Shown one piece after another: positions 1 through 6,503 of a stretch of DNA of 11,126 nucleotides. The stretch's first letter is position 1, and every line of letters starts with the position of its first letter. Where the stretch lies: the NCBI GenBank assembly GCA_902796535.1, contig CADBPL010000216.1:1-11126 (forward strand), in the 5' to 3' direction. The translations under genes were made by a program, and so were the position numbers. Below the pieces are notes generated by a model. It searched no databases. It was not told the DNA's origin and saw only the letters and a list, made by a program, of their open reading frames with translations. This stretch comes from Oscillospiraceae bacterium (lineage in GTDB: Bacteria > Bacillota > Clostridia > Oscillospirales > Acutalibacteraceae).

Positions 1-24
1 ATCATCAAAAAGAAAAACGACTGA
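1..24 (+). CDS. 3' end of an upstream gene (partial)
   Basis: The first 24 bases read in frame 1 as Ile-Ile-Lys-Lys-Lys-Asn-Asp followed by TGA. A hydrophobic-then-lysine ending of this kind is typical of a C-terminal membrane anchor with a short cytoplasmic tail. It closely resembles the end of the next gene, which finishes Leu-Ile-Ile-Lys-Arg-Lys-Ser-Ser. The upstream gene may therefore be a tandem relative of the 127-963 gene, but only seven codons are visible and that is a guess. Confidence 0.4.
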   Translation: MIKKKND

Positions 25-42
25 CCGTAATGAAAACTCCGT

Positions 43-72
43 CCGATCGGTTCCTCTTCGTTTTGCGATCGG
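43..72. other. inverted repeat upstream of the SH3-like protein gene
   Basis: CCGATCG at 43-49 is complementary to CGATCGG at 66-72, with a 16-nt spacer. No T-run follows on either strand, so it is not a good intrinsic terminator. It lies 55 nt before the next start codon and could be an operator or a leader hairpin. The stretch between it and the ribosome site is AT-rich (about 84-113) and probably holds a promoter, but I could not assign -35 and -10 boxes with confidence. Confidence 0.35.
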
Positions 73-126
73 CACTCGGGAAGATATTTTATGGATATAA
101 GAATTATAAAAATAGGAGAGATCACC

Positions 127-963
127 ATGAGAAAACTGGCTGCCGTTCTTCTTGCTTTCACGCTCGCCGCTCTGCTGCCGCTGACGGTGTTTGCCGACCT
201 TGGCGAACCGGTGTTTGACGACTGGTACCTTCTGTGCGGAATGAACGGCTATGATTTAGAAGAAACCATAGACCCCGAAGAAAACGGCGAAACCGTGTTG
301 ATCAGAGAACATATCGAACCCGGCACGCGCTATCAGGTGCACAGCTACGATCCCGATACCAAAGAATACCTCATCGTTCCGGAAGACGATAACTATAAGC
401 CAAAGGGAACCGGCTTTATCACCGTGACGGAAGACGAAATGAACTGCCTCTTTCTTGACCCCACGAAGGTCGTAAAGGAAGCAACGGGCAAAAAGCTTGA
501 TAAAGCGGTGAACTGCGTCGTTTCTTCCAGCGCCGGCGTCGTGCTGCGCCAGGGTCCGGCCAAAACATTCCCGAAGCTGCTGGTCGTCCCGTCCAAGGCA
601 AAGCTGACGTATCTGTACACCTATGCATACGGCGGTTACAACTGGGGCTACACCACCTATAAAGACAAGGATGGCTGGGTCTGCCTGGATTACACCGAAG
701 CGGTCACAGCCGCCCCGACGCAAGCCGCCCTGACACAAGCCGCCCCGACGACGCAAGACACGCTGACGCAAACCGACCAGACAGCGCCGGCCGCGCAGGA
801 CGCGGTCGAAACCGACGCCGGGGTCACTGCCGCGCAGAGCGCACAGAGCGCTCCGTTTTTCAGCAACACCTCTGTTGTGATCATCATCTGCTGCCTTGGC
901 GCCGTGATCATCGCCCTTTGCGCCGTGGTCATTCTGCTCATCATCAAACGCAAGAGCAGCTGA
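127..963 (+). CDS. secreted, membrane-anchored protein with an SH3-like domain
   Basis: This 278-residue protein is of unknown function and is predicted to face the cell exterior. The ATG at 127 was chosen because AGGAGAG ends 6 nt before it and the sequence then opens directly with a signal peptide (residues 1-23, ending Val-Phe-Ala). An earlier in-frame ATG at 91 would put a charged extension in front of the signal peptide. Residues 24-130 are acidic and unrecognised. Residues 136-190 resemble a bacterial SH3 fold, with a VVLRQGPAKTFPKL-type opening and a closing DGWVCLDY, like the cell-wall-binding domains of Gram-positive surface proteins. Residues 193-245 are a Thr/Gln/Ala-rich stalk, and residues 249-273 a transmembrane helix with a Lys-Arg-Lys tail inside the cell. 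It could be a cell-wall sensor or a surface anchor. The secretion and topology are well supported; any specific role is unknown. Confidence 0.85.
   Translation: MRKLAAVLLAFTLAALLPLTVFADLGEPVFDDWYLLCGMNGYDLEETIDPEENGETVLIREHIEPGTRYQVHSYDPDTKEYLIVPEDDNYKPKGTGFITVTEDEMNCLFLDPTKVVKEATGKKLDKAVNCVVSSSAGVVLRQGPAKTFPKLLVVPSKAKLTYLYTYAYGGYNWGYTTYKDKDGWVCLDYTEAVTAAPTQAALTQAAPTTQDTLTQTDQTAPAAQDAVETDAGVTAAQSAQSAPFFSNTSVVIIICCLGAVIIALCAVVILLIIKRKSS
709..756 (+). repeat. 15-bp in-frame tandem repeat encoding the stalk
   Basis: Three imperfect copies of a 15-base unit (709-723, 724-738, and 739-756 with one extra ACG codon) encode Ala-Ala-Pro-Thr-Gln, Ala-Ala-Leu-Thr-Gln and Ala-Ala-Pro-Thr-Thr-Gln. They lie in the low-complexity stalk between the SH3-like domain and the membrane anchor. 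Units of this type can expand or contract by slippage, which would change how far the domain stands off the membrane. Confidence 0.7.
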
Positions 964-980
964 CGCGCCGCGCGGACAAC

Positions 981-1038
981 AAAAAAAAGAAGCGAAAAGC
1001 CGCTGCGAGAATTTCGTCTCACAGCGGCTGATTTTTTT
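981..1038. terminator. bidirectional intrinsic terminator between convergent genes
   Basis: AGCCGCTG at 998-1005 pairs with CAGCGGCT at 1022-1029. After one C/A mismatch the stem continues as GAGA (1007-1010) with TCTC (1017-1020), leaving a 6-nt loop. A run of seven T follows at 1032-1038 for the + strand. On the - strand the stem is followed by TTTT and then, a little further on, a T8 run. It sits between the stops of the 127-963 gene and the 1048-1902 gene, so it can end both transcripts. Confidence 0.85.
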
Positions 1039-1047
1039 GAGGAAGGG

Positions 1048-1902
1048 TTATGCGGCGGCGGTTGACGAAGCTTCGGCGGCGGACGCTTCGGCTGCGGCAG
1101 CAGCGGCAATTTCGGAAAGCTCGGCCTCTTCATCGGCCTCGGAGACCTCAGACTCTTCCGGTTCAGTCTCTTCAGGCTCCGTTGTTTCGGGTGCGGCGGT
1201 CAGAACAGTCTCGCCGGGGTCGGCGTTTTCGGGCGCGTCGGTCGCCTGCATGGCGCTGATATAATACCCGTCGTTATTCTCACGCAGGGTGATGTTGACG
1301 TATTTCGTCGGCGCCGGTTCGATATAGCTGCCGTCCTCCGCCTGAGCCCACGCTTCGCCCGCAAGATAGCCCACCGTGAGCACCACGGTGTTGGAGCTTT
1401 TTTTGACGCTGATGACCTTGGGCGTGTAGATCGGCACCGAGCCGGTGGAGGTCACCAGATAGCACTGGCTCTGCTCACTGTAAGTGAACTCGTCAAAATA
1501 GCCCTTGACGCCCACGTGCGTCGGCACGGCGTCCGTGCCGAACAATTCGGCAAACTTTTTGTTGACGTCCGCCTGCGGGATCATGATGTTGCCGACGTCG
1601 TCGGTCTCATAAACGCCGGGATAAATCGAATCATCCTTGATGATCGCCCACACGGCGCAAACCGTGAGCTGATCGATATCTGCGGAAGAAACGTCGTCAA
1701 ACATATCCGGGTCATACATCACGACCGGCACGAGCCATTCCTGATATTCCAGCTTTTTGGCCGTGTTATCGGTCAGCTTTTTAACGCCTTTGATGCCGGC
1801 GTTCACAGAAAAGATGACGCCGACCACGGCGAACAGGATCAGAATCAAGCCGAGAGGGAACGCTGCTTTGTTGCTGCCTCTTCTTTTTTTTGTTTCCGCC
1901 AT
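1048..1902 (-). CDS. unknown single-pass membrane protein, last gene of the citrate synthase operon
   Basis: I do not recognise the family of this 284-residue protein. It begins with a short basic segment (Lys-Lys-Arg-Arg at 5-8), then one hydrophobic helix at about residues 14-36. A soluble extracytoplasmic domain of about 180 residues follows (40-220), with no Cys pair or catalytic motif that I can identify. Residues 222-284 are low complexity: first Thr/Glu/Pro-rich and acidic, then almost pure Ala/Glu/Ser. The likely topology is N-terminus inside and the rest outside. The start is an ATG preceded by AAAGGAG at 1911-1917, which overlaps the TAA of the permease gene upstream, so translation is probably coupled to it. 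The layout resembles many uncharacterised clostridial membrane-anchored proteins. The gene is convincing; the function is not known. Confidence 0.82.
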   Translation of the reverse strand: MAETKKRRGSNKAAFPLGLILILFAVVGVIFSVNAGIKGVKKLTDNTAKKLEYQEWLVPVVMYDPDMFDDVSSADIDQLTVCAVWAIIKDDSIYPGVYETDDVGNIMIPQADVNKKFAELFGTDAVPTHVGVKGYFDEFTYSEQSQCYLVTSTGSVPIYTPKVISVKKSSNTVVLTVGYLAGEAWAQAEDGSYIEPAPTKYVNITLRENNDGYYISAMQATDAPENADPGETVLTAAPETTEPEETEPEESEVSEADEEAELSEIAAAAAAEASAAEASSTAAA

Positions 1903-1915
1903 AGTTCAAACTCCT

Positions 1916-2857
1916 TTACATTTGCGCCAGTGCAATCATGACCGGCATGGTGAGAACGGAAAGAAAACTGACAAGCCCCACGGTCTTGGAGGCCACGCCG
2001 GTATCCAGTTGATACTTGCCGGCAAAAACGACCGTGTTGTTCGCGCTGGGGGCGGACGCAGACAAAGTCATTGCGACGCGCAGCTGTGCCGGCACCTTGA
2101 AAACCGTGAGCAGCCCGAACACGAGCAGGGGCAATACGATCAATTTTATGAGCGCGACCAAATAAATATTTTTGTCTTTGACCATCGTTTTCAGCTCGGT
2201 GTTGGCCAGATAGGTGCCGAAAATCAGCATGGCCAGCGGCGTGTTCATGGACGCCAGACCGCTCACGGGCGCCGCCACGATCACCGGCAGCTTCACCCGC
2301 AGCAAAAACAGCGGCAGGCCGATGGCAACGCCGATCGTGCCGGGGTTGACGAGCAGCTTTTTGAGCTGAAACCCGTCTTTTTGCGCGCCGAGGATCGTCA
2401 CGCCGTGGGTGAACGAGATGACGTTGAACACCATGACCGCCGCGGAGCAGTAGAACACGCCAACGTCGCCCAGCACCGCCTGCGCCAGCGGCAGCGCCAT
2501 ATAGCCGCAGTTGCCGTACATACAGGCGAAGCGGTAGATGCCGCACTGACGGATATCGCCCTTGCGAAACAGCGGCAGAATGAGCACCATGCCGATAAAG
2601 TGGAGCGCGAAGCTGCACAGAATGGCAAGCCCGAGGCCCTGAATCAGCTCAGGGGAATTGTCCATGGAAATGAAGCTGTTGACGATCACCATCGGCGTCA
2701 CGATGTAAAAGAGCAGATCCGTGTTCAGGCGGGACGCCTTTTCGGTGTAGATGCCGACCTTATCCGCTGCAAAACCGACGGCGATGAGGATGTAGAGGAT
2801 CAGCACCTGCTGCGCCGTAGCGAACAAATTGCTGAAAAACGGTGAATCAAAATGCAA
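1916..2857 (-). CDS. AEC-family permease (auxin efflux carrier / malate permease type)
   Basis: This is a 313-residue integral membrane protein of the Mem_trans/AEC family, whose bacterial members include malate and other carboxylate carriers; the substrate here is not known. The length is typical and about ten hydrophobic helices are visible. Family-like features are Gly-Asn-Cys-Gly-Tyr-Met-Ala-Leu-Pro-Leu at 115-124, Asn-Pro at 171-172, the TPLAMLIFGTYLA segment at 206-218, and the SASAPSANNTVVFAGKY segment near residues 266-282. These lie in the two halves of the inverted-repeat fold where substrate is expected to bind. It is the third gene of the operon begun by citrate synthase, which makes a di- or tricarboxylic acid a reasonable substrate; that is an inference from context. 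The ribosome site AAGGGG overlaps the stop codon of the preceding gene, and the next gene starts 13 nt after this one ends. Confidence 0.88.
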   Translation of the reverse strand: MHFDSPFFSNLFATAQQVLILYILIAVGFAADKVGIYTEKASRLNTDLLFYIVTPMVIVNSFISMDNSPELIQGLGLAILCSFALHFIGMVLILPLFRKGDIRQCGIYRFACMYGNCGYMALPLAQAVLGDVGVFYCSAAVMVFNVISFTHGVTILGAQKDGFQLKKLLVNPGTIGVAIGLPLFLLRVKLPVIVAAPVSGLASMNTPLAMLIFGTYLANTELKTMVKDKNIYLVALIKLIVLPLLVFGLLTVFKVPAQLRVAMTLSASAPSANNTVVFAGKYQLDTGVASKTVGLVSFLSVLTMPVMIALAQM

Positions 2858-2869
2858 TGCGATTACCCC

Positions 2870-3856
2870 TTATTCTTCCGGCTCCTGCGGTTCTTCGCCT
2901 TCCGGCTCCGCTTCTTCGCCCGCCGGCTCTTCGGCTGCCTGCGGTTCTTCCGCCTGCGGAAGATCGAGCTTTTTCTTTTTCACGGCAACGGTGGTGAAAT
3001 AAAGGAACACCGGGATGAAAACGGACAGCATCAGGTCGCAGGGGGCAAGAGGGTGCGCCGCAACAATGCGATCCGAATGGAAGAGCACCAGCATGATCAG
3101 GCGGGGAACGCTGACCAGAAACGCCAGCAGCGCCCCCGGAAGCCCGCAGCCAAACAGCCGCCAAGCACAGATTTCGGGGGTGACGTTGGTCACGACCTGC
3201 GCAAACGCCAGCGTGAACGAAACGACGAACACCAGCATGAACAGCTCCAGCAAAAGGTCGGACACGTTCACAAAGCTGATTTTGGTGACAAAGCGGAAAA
3301 TAATGCGGCAGATCGACCAGACGACCGGCGCGACCGAAAGAACGCGGAACGCGCTCATGCGGATGCTTCGCTTGAAGCAGGACAGCGCGTAAACCAGAAA
3401 AAACACTGCGGAAAGAGCCGCAAAAACAGCGCCGAACAGCAGCGCCGTGCCGCCGTTTTTGGTCAGATAAGAAAGCGTCGCATCGCCTGTGTAAGGATCG
3501 TAGGCGCCGAACAAATCAAGGAAGCGAAGCATTTCGTAAACCGCGTCGTACATCACGGCGGCGCCGGTGAGCAGCGAAACAATGCCGAGCACGCGGTTCT
3601 TCGTCATGCAGTTGCGTACACGGTTGATCCGGCTGCTCATAAAGCTCGACGCCATCAGATAAAGGACGACGGCCGCGCAAAGCAGGTAGAACACCCAGAT
3701 CGACCAGTTGTTTTCGGCGTAAAAGCCGGTTTCCGGTTCGATCAGCTTCGCAACGTGAAACACGCGCAGCGGGAGCAGCACGCACAGGCTCAGCGCCGCT
3801 GTGGTGATGAGCACGGACGGAGCCGGCGTTTTGCGGGAACCTTTGATTTTTTTCAT
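2870..3856 (-). CDS. unknown polytopic membrane protein with an acidic tail
   Basis: This 328-residue protein has about eight hydrophobic helices (near residues 13-33, 52-73, 88-106, 137-160, 168-188, 199-222, 233-258 and 275-293). After a Lys-Lys-Lys-Lys stop-transfer at 293-296 comes a tail of about 30 residues rich in Glu, Pro and Ala, predicted to be cytoplasmic. I do not recognise the family. The start is set at the ATG at 3856, because AAAGGTG (3863-3869) stands 6 nt upstream as the ribosome site. A GTG at 3865 in the same frame would have to use part of that site as its own start codon, so it is less likely. The ribosome site overlaps the stop codon of citrate synthase. The position between citrate synthase and a permease suggests a membrane partner in the same process, but nothing in the sequence proves it. 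Confidence 0.82.
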   Translation of the reverse strand: MKKIKGSRKTPAPSVLITTAALSLCVLLPLRVFHVAKLIEPETGFYAENNWSIWVFYLLCAAVVLYLMASSFMSSRINRVRNCMTKNRVLGIVSLLTGAAVMYDAVYEMLRFLDLFGAYDPYTGDATLSYLTKNGGTALLFGAVFAALSAVFFLVYALSCFKRSIRMSAFRVLSVAPVVWSICRIIFRFVTKISFVNVSDLLLELFMLVFVVSFTLAFAQVVTNVTPEICAWRLFGCGLPGALLAFLVSVPRLIMLVLFHSDRIVAAHPLAPCDLMLSVFIPVFLYFTTVAVKKKKLDLPQAEEPQAAEEPAGEEAEPEGEEPQEPEE

Positions 3857-3867
3857 ATTATTCACCT

Positions 3868-5292
3868 TTACTTTCTCACTCTTTCCTCGCTGGGGATATA
3901 TTCCTTGGCATGGCTGGTGTTTTCGATCGTTCTTTCCTCCAGCGGAATGTAATCATAAGGCAGAGAAACGTTTTTGTAGGCCGGGCGAATGATGCGGTTG
4001 CCGGTGGCCAGCTCCTCCAGCCGGTGAGCCGCCCAGCCCGCCACGCGCGCCGTGGCAAACAGGGGGGTGAACAGGTCTTCCGGGATGCCCAGGAATTCAT
4101 ACACCAGACCGGAATACAAATCGACGTTGGCGCACATGGCCTTGGCGGCGCCCTTTTCCTTGCGGAAGATCTGCGGCGTGAGCGTTTCGACCAGCTCCAG
4201 CTGGCGGAACCGGCGCATCTGTTCCTCGGTGTGGCAAAAGCTCCTCGCCGCTTTTTTGAGGATGACGGCGCGCGGATCGGAAATGGTGTAGATCGCGTGG
4301 CCCATGCCGTAGATCAGGCCGGAACGGTCGCCCGCCTCGCGGCGAATGACGCGGGTGAGGAAATCGGCCACCTGCCCCTCGTCGTTGACGTCGGTGACCT
4401 CGTCCTCCATCATGCGCGCCATTTCGCGAACCTTGATGTTGGCGCCGCCGTGGCGCGGGCCCTTGAGCGCGCCGATCCCGGCGGCAAAGGCGGAATAGGT
4501 GTCGGTACCGGTGGAGGTGAGCACACGGGTGGAAAACGTGGAATTGTTGCCGCCGCCGTGCTCCGCGTGGAGCATCAGGCACAAGTCGAGCATTTTCGCC
4601 TCTTCATCGGTGAACGAACGGTCGCTGCGCAGGGTGCGCAGAATGTTTTGCGCCGTGCCGTATTCCTTGCTGGGCTGGTGGATATACATGCTCTTTTTGT
4701 AATAATGGCGGCGCTTGACCTGATAGGCGTAGCTCATAATCGAAGGCAATTGCGCCAAAACCTGAATACACTGGCGCAGCACATTCTCTGTGGAAAGCTC
4801 GTCGGGGGCGTCGTCAAACGAATAAAGCGCCATGACCGACCGCGCCATTTTGTTCATGATGTTGGGCGAGGGCGCCTTCATGATCATATCTTCGATAAAA
4901 TCCTCCGGCAGCTCACGGCATTCGGCCAGAACCACGTTGAATTTTTCAAGCTGCTCCTTGGTGGGCAGATAGCCGAAAATGAGCAGCCACGCCACCTCTT
5001 CGTAACCGAAGCGGTCATCCTTGCGGCAGCCGTTGACAATGTCGTTGATATTGATGCCGCGGAAGACCAGCTTGCCGGGCTTGGGCACGCGCTCACCGTC
5101 GTCAACATAATAGCCTTCCACGCTGCAAACATTTGTCAGACCGGCCATCACACCGGTTCCGTCCGCGTTGCGCAGACCGCGCTTGACGCCGAAACGGTCG
5201 TAATCACGCTGTGAAATGTTGTTCTTGACGTGGATCTCGGAGCATAGATTTAACAGAGCCTCATTATTGATGGACGAAAGATATCCGGACAA
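3868..5292 (-). CDS. gltA: citrate synthase (Si type)
   Basis: This 474-residue cytoplasmic enzyme is predicted to condense acetyl-CoA with oxaloacetate to give citrate, the entry step to the oxidative (glutamate-forming) arm of the TCA cycle. All signature regions are present: LHAEHGGG (241-248, His245), GPRHGGAN (278-285, His281), GMGHAIYTISDPRA (329-342, His332), the acid Asp391 in NVDLYSG, and Arg417 in ATARVAGW, matching the CoA/citrate-binding and catalytic residues of the family. It is longer than the Bacillus enzyme (about 370 residues) because of an N-terminal region of about 60 residues, as in several clostridial citrate/2-methylcitrate synthases. Activity on propionyl-CoA cannot be excluded. 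The start is TTG, with AGGAGG exactly 6 nt upstream; the next in-frame Met is near residue 49, well inside the domain. It is first in a four-gene operon with the two unknown membrane proteins and the AEC permease. Confidence 0.95.
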   Translation of the reverse strand: MSGYLSSINNEALLNLCSEIHVKNNISQRDYDRFGVKRGLRNADGTGVMAGLTNVCSVEGYYVDDGERVPKPGKLVFRGININDIVNGCRKDDRFGYEEVAWLLIFGYLPTKEQLEKFNVVLAECRELPEDFIEDMIMKAPSPNIMNKMARSVMALYSFDDAPDELSTENVLRQCIQVLAQLPSIMSYAYQVKRRHYYKKSMYIHQPSKEYGTAQNILRTLRSDRSFTDEEAKMLDLCLMLHAEHGGGNNSTFSTRVLTSTGTDTYSAFAAGIGALKGPRHGGANIKVREMARMMEDEVTDVNDEGQVADFLTRVIRREAGDRSGLIYGMGHAIYTISDPRAVILKKAARSFCHTEEQMRRFRQLELVETLTPQIFRKEKGAAKAMCANVDLYSGLVYEFLGIPEDLFTPLFATARVAGWAAHRLEELATGNRIIRPAYKNVSLPYDYIPLEERTIENTSHAKEYIPSEERVRK

Positions 5293-5298
5293 ATTATC

Positions 5299-5304
5299 CC
5301 TCCT
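5299..5304 (-). promoter_or_regulatory. AGGAGG ribosome site that fixes a TTG start
   Basis: On the - strand the perfect AGGAGG sits 6 nt before the TTG at 5292-5290. This is the main evidence that citrate synthase begins with a TTG codon rather than an internal ATG. Confidence 0.85.
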
Positions 5305-5306
5305 CT

Positions 5307-5339
5307 GATCAGCCCGCCGTGCAGACGCGGCAGCTGATC
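5307..5339 (-). promoter_or_regulatory. leader hairpin abutting the citrate synthase ribosome site
   Basis: The - strand RNA can fold as GATCAGC paired with GCTGATC (7 bp), one bulged G, then TGCCG paired with CGGCG (5 bp including one G-U), with an 8-nt loop. The base of the stem is only 2 nt from the AGGAGG site. No U-run follows, so it is not a terminator. It could tune translation, stabilise the 5' end of the message or bind a regulator. The stem is plain in the sequence; the role is an inference. Confidence 0.6.
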
Positions 5340-5361
5340 CAAAACAAAATTACTCGATTTT

Positions 5362-5387
5362 ATATTCAGTAAATTTTACCATATATA
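5362..5387 (+). promoter_or_regulatory. possible sigma-E-like promoter for the spoIID-like gene
   Basis: spoIID is a mother-cell sigma-E gene in Bacillus subtilis. Here ATATT (5362-5366) and, 13 nt on, CATATATA (5380-5387) loosely resemble the sigma-E -35 and -10 elements (ATATT and CATACA-type). The region is AT-rich, so chance matches are likely. No sigma-A pair was seen on the + strand before this gene. The assignment is tentative. Confidence 0.28.
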
Positions 5388-5402
5388 TATACAGGTTGTC
5401 AA
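5373..5402 (-). promoter_or_regulatory. sigma-A-like promoter of the citrate synthase operon
   Basis: On the - strand the consensus -35 TTGACA (5402-5397) is followed after 18 nt by TAAAAT (5378-5373), a 5/6 match to the -10 box. This predicts a leader of roughly 70-75 nt before the TTG start, containing the hairpin at 5307-5339. The -35 box lies in the upstream region of the divergent spoIID-like gene. Confidence 0.65.
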
Positions 5403-5428
5403 TCTTTTATGAAAGGAAAATAGAGGAC

Positions 5429-6430
5429 ATGAAACTGTACCGTACCCTTTTTGTGGCGCTGATGCTGGCTTTGCTGCTCGTGCCGCTCATCGCCATGCCG
5501 ACCAAAGGCAGCCGCGCCGAAGAACCCGCCAGCGCCGCGGATCCATCAGCCGAATCGAAATCGGCCAAAGCGCAGGAAGAAACCGTGCGGGTCTTTCTGC
5601 ACGATTCCCGGCAGGTCGTCAGCGTCTCGCTCGAAGAATATCTGACCGGCGTGCTCGCGTGTGAAATGCCGCCGACCTTCCATGAGGAAGCGCTCAAGGC
5701 GCAGGCGGTCGCCTCGCACACGTTTTTGCTGCGCAGGCAAAAAGAGCAGGCCGCTTCGCCCGACCCCGCGCTCAACGGCGCAGATATTTCCGACGACGCC
5801 GCACACCATCAGGGCTATTATGCCCCGGCAAGCCGAAAGCGAAAATGGGGCGACAAAGCCGAAGGCTATGAGGACAGGCTGAAAAAAGCCGTGCGCGCCG
5901 TGATCGACCGGCGGATCACCTTTCACGGCGAGCCGATCATCGCCGCGTTCCACGCCGTCAACGGCGGCCGGACGCTCAGCGCCGCTCAGGTGTGGGGCGG
6001 CGACATCGCCTACCTGCAAAGCGTCAAAAGCCCCGGGGACAAGTTGTCGCCCGACTGCACCAAAACGCTCGCGCTGAGCGAAAGCGAAGTTGCCGAACGC
6101 GCCGAAACACTGGAGGACTGCCGCCTCACGGGCGAAGCGAAAAGCTGGATCAAAGCGCCGGACGCCGCCCAAAACGGCTTTGTCAACCGCATAACCGTCG
6201 GCGGAAAGGCGTATACCGGTCAGGCGTTTCGCACCGCCATGGGGCTGCGCAGCAACATTTTCACCGTGGAATACCGCAGCGGATCGTTTTTCTTCACCAC
6301 CGTCGGCTACGGGCACGGCGTGGGGCTGAGCCAGTACGGCGCGGATTATCTGGCGCGTCAGGGTAAAAAATGGGACGAAATCCTCACCCATTACTACACC
6401 GGCGTGAAAATTGAAAAAATTGAAAAATGA
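5429..6430 (+). CDS. spoIID: SpoIID/LytB-family sporulation protein (peptidoglycan lytic transglycosylase)
   Basis: This 333-residue protein has a membrane anchor or signal sequence at residues 5-23. SpoIID cuts glycan strands during engulfment in sporulating Firmicutes, working with SpoIIM and SpoIIP; those partners are not in this window. The SpoIID core begins near residue 53. It includes EEYLTGVLACEMP (69-81) with the presumed catalytic Glu79, then EALKAQAVASHTFLLR (87-102), the HAVNGGRT motif (175-182), WGGDIAYLQSVKSPGD (189-204) and the hallmark GYGHGVGLSQYGA (293-305). The loop that in many clostridial homologues carries a Cys-x4-His-Cys metal site reads Ser-x4-His-His here (121-127). 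The ATG at 5429 was chosen because it leads straight into the signal segment; AAAGGA lies 11 nt upstream and a GAGGA almost touches it. An upstream TTG at 5396 is less likely. It is transcribed divergently from the citrate synthase operon. It could instead be a LytB-like vegetative homologue. Confidence 0.9.
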   Translation: MKLYRTLFVALMLALLLVPLIAMPTKGSRAEEPASAADPSAESKSAKAQEETVRVFLHDSRQVVSVSLEEYLTGVLACEMPPTFHEEALKAQAVASHTFLLRRQKEQAASPDPALNGADISDDAAHHQGYYAPASRKRKWGDKAEGYEDRLKKAVRAVIDRRITFHGEPIIAAFHAVNGGRTLSAAQVWGGDIAYLQSVKSPGDKLSPDCTKTLALSESEVAERAETLEDCRLTGEAKSWIKAPDAAQNGFVNRITVGGKAYTGQAFRTAMGLRSNIFTVEYRSGSFFFTTVGYGHGVGLSQYGADYLARQGKKWDEILTHYYTGVKIEKIEK

Positions 6431-6442
6431 TCGGCCGTTTTC

Positions 6443-6471
6443 TTGACAAACCGATTAAATGGGGCTAAACT
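6443..6471 (+). promoter_or_regulatory. sigma-A-like promoter of the mgtE operon
   Basis: A consensus TTGACA (6443-6448) is followed after exactly 17 nt by TAAACT (6466-6471), a 4/6 match to the -10 box. It begins 12 nt after the stop of the spoIID-like gene, with no terminator visible between them. The predicted start near 6478 gives a leader of close to 200 nt before mgtE. Confidence 0.7.
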
Positions 6472-6503
6472 GAATTTATCAAAATCAAAAGGAGGCGGCC
6501 TGT

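Noticed and set aside
43..72. Inverted repeat CCGATCG/CGATCGG as a terminator of the upstream gene
   Set aside because: The spacer is 16 nt and no T-run follows, so it is listed only as an inverted repeat of unknown role.
709..756. Tandem units considered as a CRISPR-like or mobile repeat
   Set aside because: The units are only 15 bp, contiguous, without spacers and in frame with the protein stalk, so they are coding repeats.
1757..2845. + strand open frame of 362 codons opposite the AEC permease
   Set aside because: It is His/Gln/Arg-rich shadow coding with no convincing ribosome site, opposite a clear AEC transporter.
3857..3865. GTG at 3865 as the start of the eight-helix membrane protein
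   Set aside because: This GTG is the end of the AAAGGTG ribosome site that serves the ATG at 3856 with 6-nt spacing.
2852..3952. Long + strand open frame of 366 codons opposite the unknown eight-helix membrane protein
   Set aside because: It is a shadow frame: Arg/His/Gln-rich with no domain sense, and it overlaps a gene with good membrane topology, a ribosome site and operon context on the other strand.
3910..5214. Long + strand open frame of 434 codons opposite citrate synthase
   Set aside because: It lies entirely antisense to a fully recognisable citrate synthase. Its openness follows from GC-rich codon use, and the composition is not protein-like.
5409..5423. Four-codon ORF (ATG to TAG) just before the spoIID-like gene
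   Set aside because: It is too short and has no ribosome site of its own; a chance occurrence is the simplest reading.
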